Shown: positions 8,001 to 8,505 of the stretch, in pieces
Layout: every line of letters starts with the position of its first letter
Numbering within the stretch: position 1 is the first letter of the stretch
Assembly: GCA_038222915.1 (NCBI GenBank)
Contig: JBBRHH010000251.1
Location: 1 to 8,505 of the forward strand
DNA length: 8,505 nt
Source: JBBRHH01 sp038222915
Lineage (GTDB): Bacteria > Planctomycetota > Phycisphaerae > Tepidisphaerales > Tepidisphaeraceae
Reading direction: 5' to 3'
Notes under the pieces: generated by a model
Database searches by the model: none
The model's input: the letters and a program-made list of their open reading frames with translations, nothing else
Told to the model about the DNA's origin: nothing
Program-made: the position numbers and the translations under genes

Positions 8001-8505
8001 GCGGCGTTCTTTACCAGCCACACGGGAAGATAAACCAACGGGACGCAGATCCGTGGGATCATCATCACGAGCATCAGGATGGGAAGCAGGACGAGCCAGT
8101 TGAGAATGAGGTTGCGGATGTAGGTGGCGACCAGCGTCCACGCATCTGCGGAGAGCAGGCCCAGTTTGGGGCTGAGATAGTTGCTGTAGGTGCGGAGATG
8201 CTGGACCGGACCAGGCTCGGGGTTTGTCGGTGTAGGAACGTTCGCCGGGCCGGCGTGGGCCGGGTCCTTCTTCAGTTGAGCGATGACGCCAGCGGGGCCG
8301 GTGGCGGAATTATGGACCCACGCCGAGAGCCAGCTTCCAAGATAGCCTCCCCCCGAAACGGTGGAGAGGTAATCGAATTTATCGAGAAGCCCGATGCGGG
8401 CGAGCCGCTGGAGAATGCCCAGGCCAAAGGTGGCGCTGCGGATGCCGCCGCCGGAAAAGCACAAGGCCGAACGGGGCCTGTCACTCGGCAGGGCGTGGAT
8501 GTAGC
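5090..8505 (-). CDS. Giant patatin-like phospholipase with polytopic membrane insert and IPT/TIG-like C-terminus (5' partial)
   Basis: The frame is open to the right edge. The TTG at 8464 sits just before the glycine-rich loop and is not a plausible start, but residues are numbered from it; the upstream codons read IHALPSDRPRSA. Patatin-fold hydrolases cleave lipid acyl esters with a Ser-Asp dyad. Here are the oxyanion loop SGGGIRSA (4-11), the nucleophile motif STVSGGGYLG (Ser37) and the aspartate motif LSDGGHFENLG (Asp855). Between them lie about nine to eleven membrane segments (roughly 118-550, with a very basic loop at 297-322), a soluble helical part (about 590-710), and the conserved-looking patches SPLHCG and ISGAAASPNMGYHSAP (781-796). 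Residues about 1034-1110 resemble an IPT/TIG beta-sandwich (ITSV, IFGKGF, NGIEL, a final INP), followed by a Pro-rich tail. The protein should sit in the inner membrane with the catalytic halves on one face. The patatin call is firm; the substrate is unknown, and the TIG call is moderate. Confidence 0.92.
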   Translation of the reverse strand, partial: YIHALPSDRPRSALCFSGGGIRSATFGLGILQRLARIGLLDKFDYLSTVSGGGYLGSWLSAWVHNSATGPAGVIAQLKKDPAHAGPANVPTPTNPEPGPVQHLRTYSNYLSPKLGLLSADAWTLVATYIRNLILNWLVLLPILMLVMMIPRICVPLVYLPVWLVKNAANPEATYGYLHASLIGLSIAGTLALTLGCAVGMIPLAYMDIYRPKYRPYLAKLGPSVAYLKVEPKDEQPHFIKYCLFPFLVSSCLLTTGWGLLFEVLHGGRRLAFLRSGVMIIFLNLAKHLFGWLAYRGQIIRIKELSFQDERSRSGRSRRMRVAETAKRWVIDLRKKLHQAKSEFVESLVIIVGAIFGGWLMWIIARSVGNPGKNAIKYVCLSFPLVGVAAVLQLSILAGLFSRQNDDEDREWYARVMAWVLAAVTGWCALSVLSLVAPAGLLWLWHKAATAVISLGTISGAATAILGKSAHTAANKRGGAESESPLRNIGLALAAPIFVLFLCALISLGTDWLVTLWGWRPPRSYDGDMVEWHKDVLRYSRWWIPIVWVAPPALLALIMGCFVNINKFSLHAVYRDRLIRAYLGASRRNREKSEGYNGFTGFDPRDNLRMHWLRPEGAVEMLARTIRLVPQSKAAEYLDNQIGAFIPDADEWPDGEPLAAADARALRRAMEQLVQTERLQNVEGFREKLTGAEQSALTNIADFPRRQATINRLLLRRALQPCGPFHVVNIALNLVAGENLAWQQRKAESFTASPLHCGCGSSGLGYRDSRRYGGGWEREKEYPDRAISLGTALSISGAAASPNMGYHSAPALAFLMTLFNVRMGAWAGNPGVRGDQTFGNSSPRFAPLSLLAETFGYTNDRFPYVYLSDGGHFENLGIYEMVRRRCRLIVLSDAGQDGSCEFVDLGNAVRKIYIDMGVRISFEGKIPISARDPRMKAIGKYCTIGTIHYAEADAPRDGNGEHASPIRDGILIYLKPAFYGLEPADIYNYAKSSEEFPHETTMNQFFTESQFESYRNLGAFIAEQVFPSGTDVNFNDLVNNTRRYCDYPEITSVAMEGADNSTVKIFGKGFKKKSKAQINGIELACERIADDTIKATLSAAPMASLTVIVINPQSKRSNTFNFNPPPPQTRNTASIPGS

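Noticed and set aside
8462..8464. TTG at 8464 as start codon of the patatin gene
   Set aside because: It directly precedes the oxyanion glycine loop with no room for the first strand. The frame remains open to the right edge.
2..8505. A multi-gene defence or toxin system made of the pseudokinase and patatin
   Set aside because: The two genes are on opposite strands and separated by trpB, and no nuclease, cyclase, immunity or mobile-element gene is visible. Joint function would be speculation.

Overview
The window holds three protein genes and almost no non-coding DNA. A pseudokinase/FGE-like membrane protein lies on the + strand (2-3820, start off the left edge). It converges with trpB on the - strand (3825-5033). 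Behind trpB, also on the - strand, is a very large patatin-like membrane phospholipase (5090-8505, start off the right edge). I see no tRNA, rRNA, CRISPR array, insertion sequence or tandem repeat. The only gaps are 4 bp (3821-3824) and 56 bp (5034-5089).

The DNA is GC-rich (roughly 60% by eye) with dense bacterial coding. Long signalling proteins that join a kinase-like domain, a membrane helix and an FGE/sulfatase-modifying-factor-like domain, next to a giant patatin, suggest a large-genome bacterium such as Planctomycetota, Verrucomicrobiota or Acidobacteriota. The window has no marker that settles the phylum, so this is inference. trpB is a canonical TrpB1 and is the only housekeeping gene visible; no other trp gene is adjacent.

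The two large genes are the interesting content. The left one has a kinase fold with the catalytic Asp replaced by Asn and almost no activation segment. It is joined through one membrane helix to about 700 residues of mostly helical linker, then a divergent FGE-like domain without the catalytic cysteines. It looks like a binding or scaffold receptor rather than an enzyme. The right one keeps a patatin Ser-Asp dyad, but the two residues are about 818 positions apart because a polytopic membrane block and a helical region are inserted between them. It ends in an IPT/TIG-like beta domain.

The kinase-like gene is on the opposite strand and convergent, so it is not in an operon with the other two. 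The patatin and trpB run the same way with a 56 bp gap and could be co-transcribed, but nothing links them functionally. I found no convincing evidence for a multi-gene new system inside these 8.5 kb. The novelty is in the architecture of the two large proteins.
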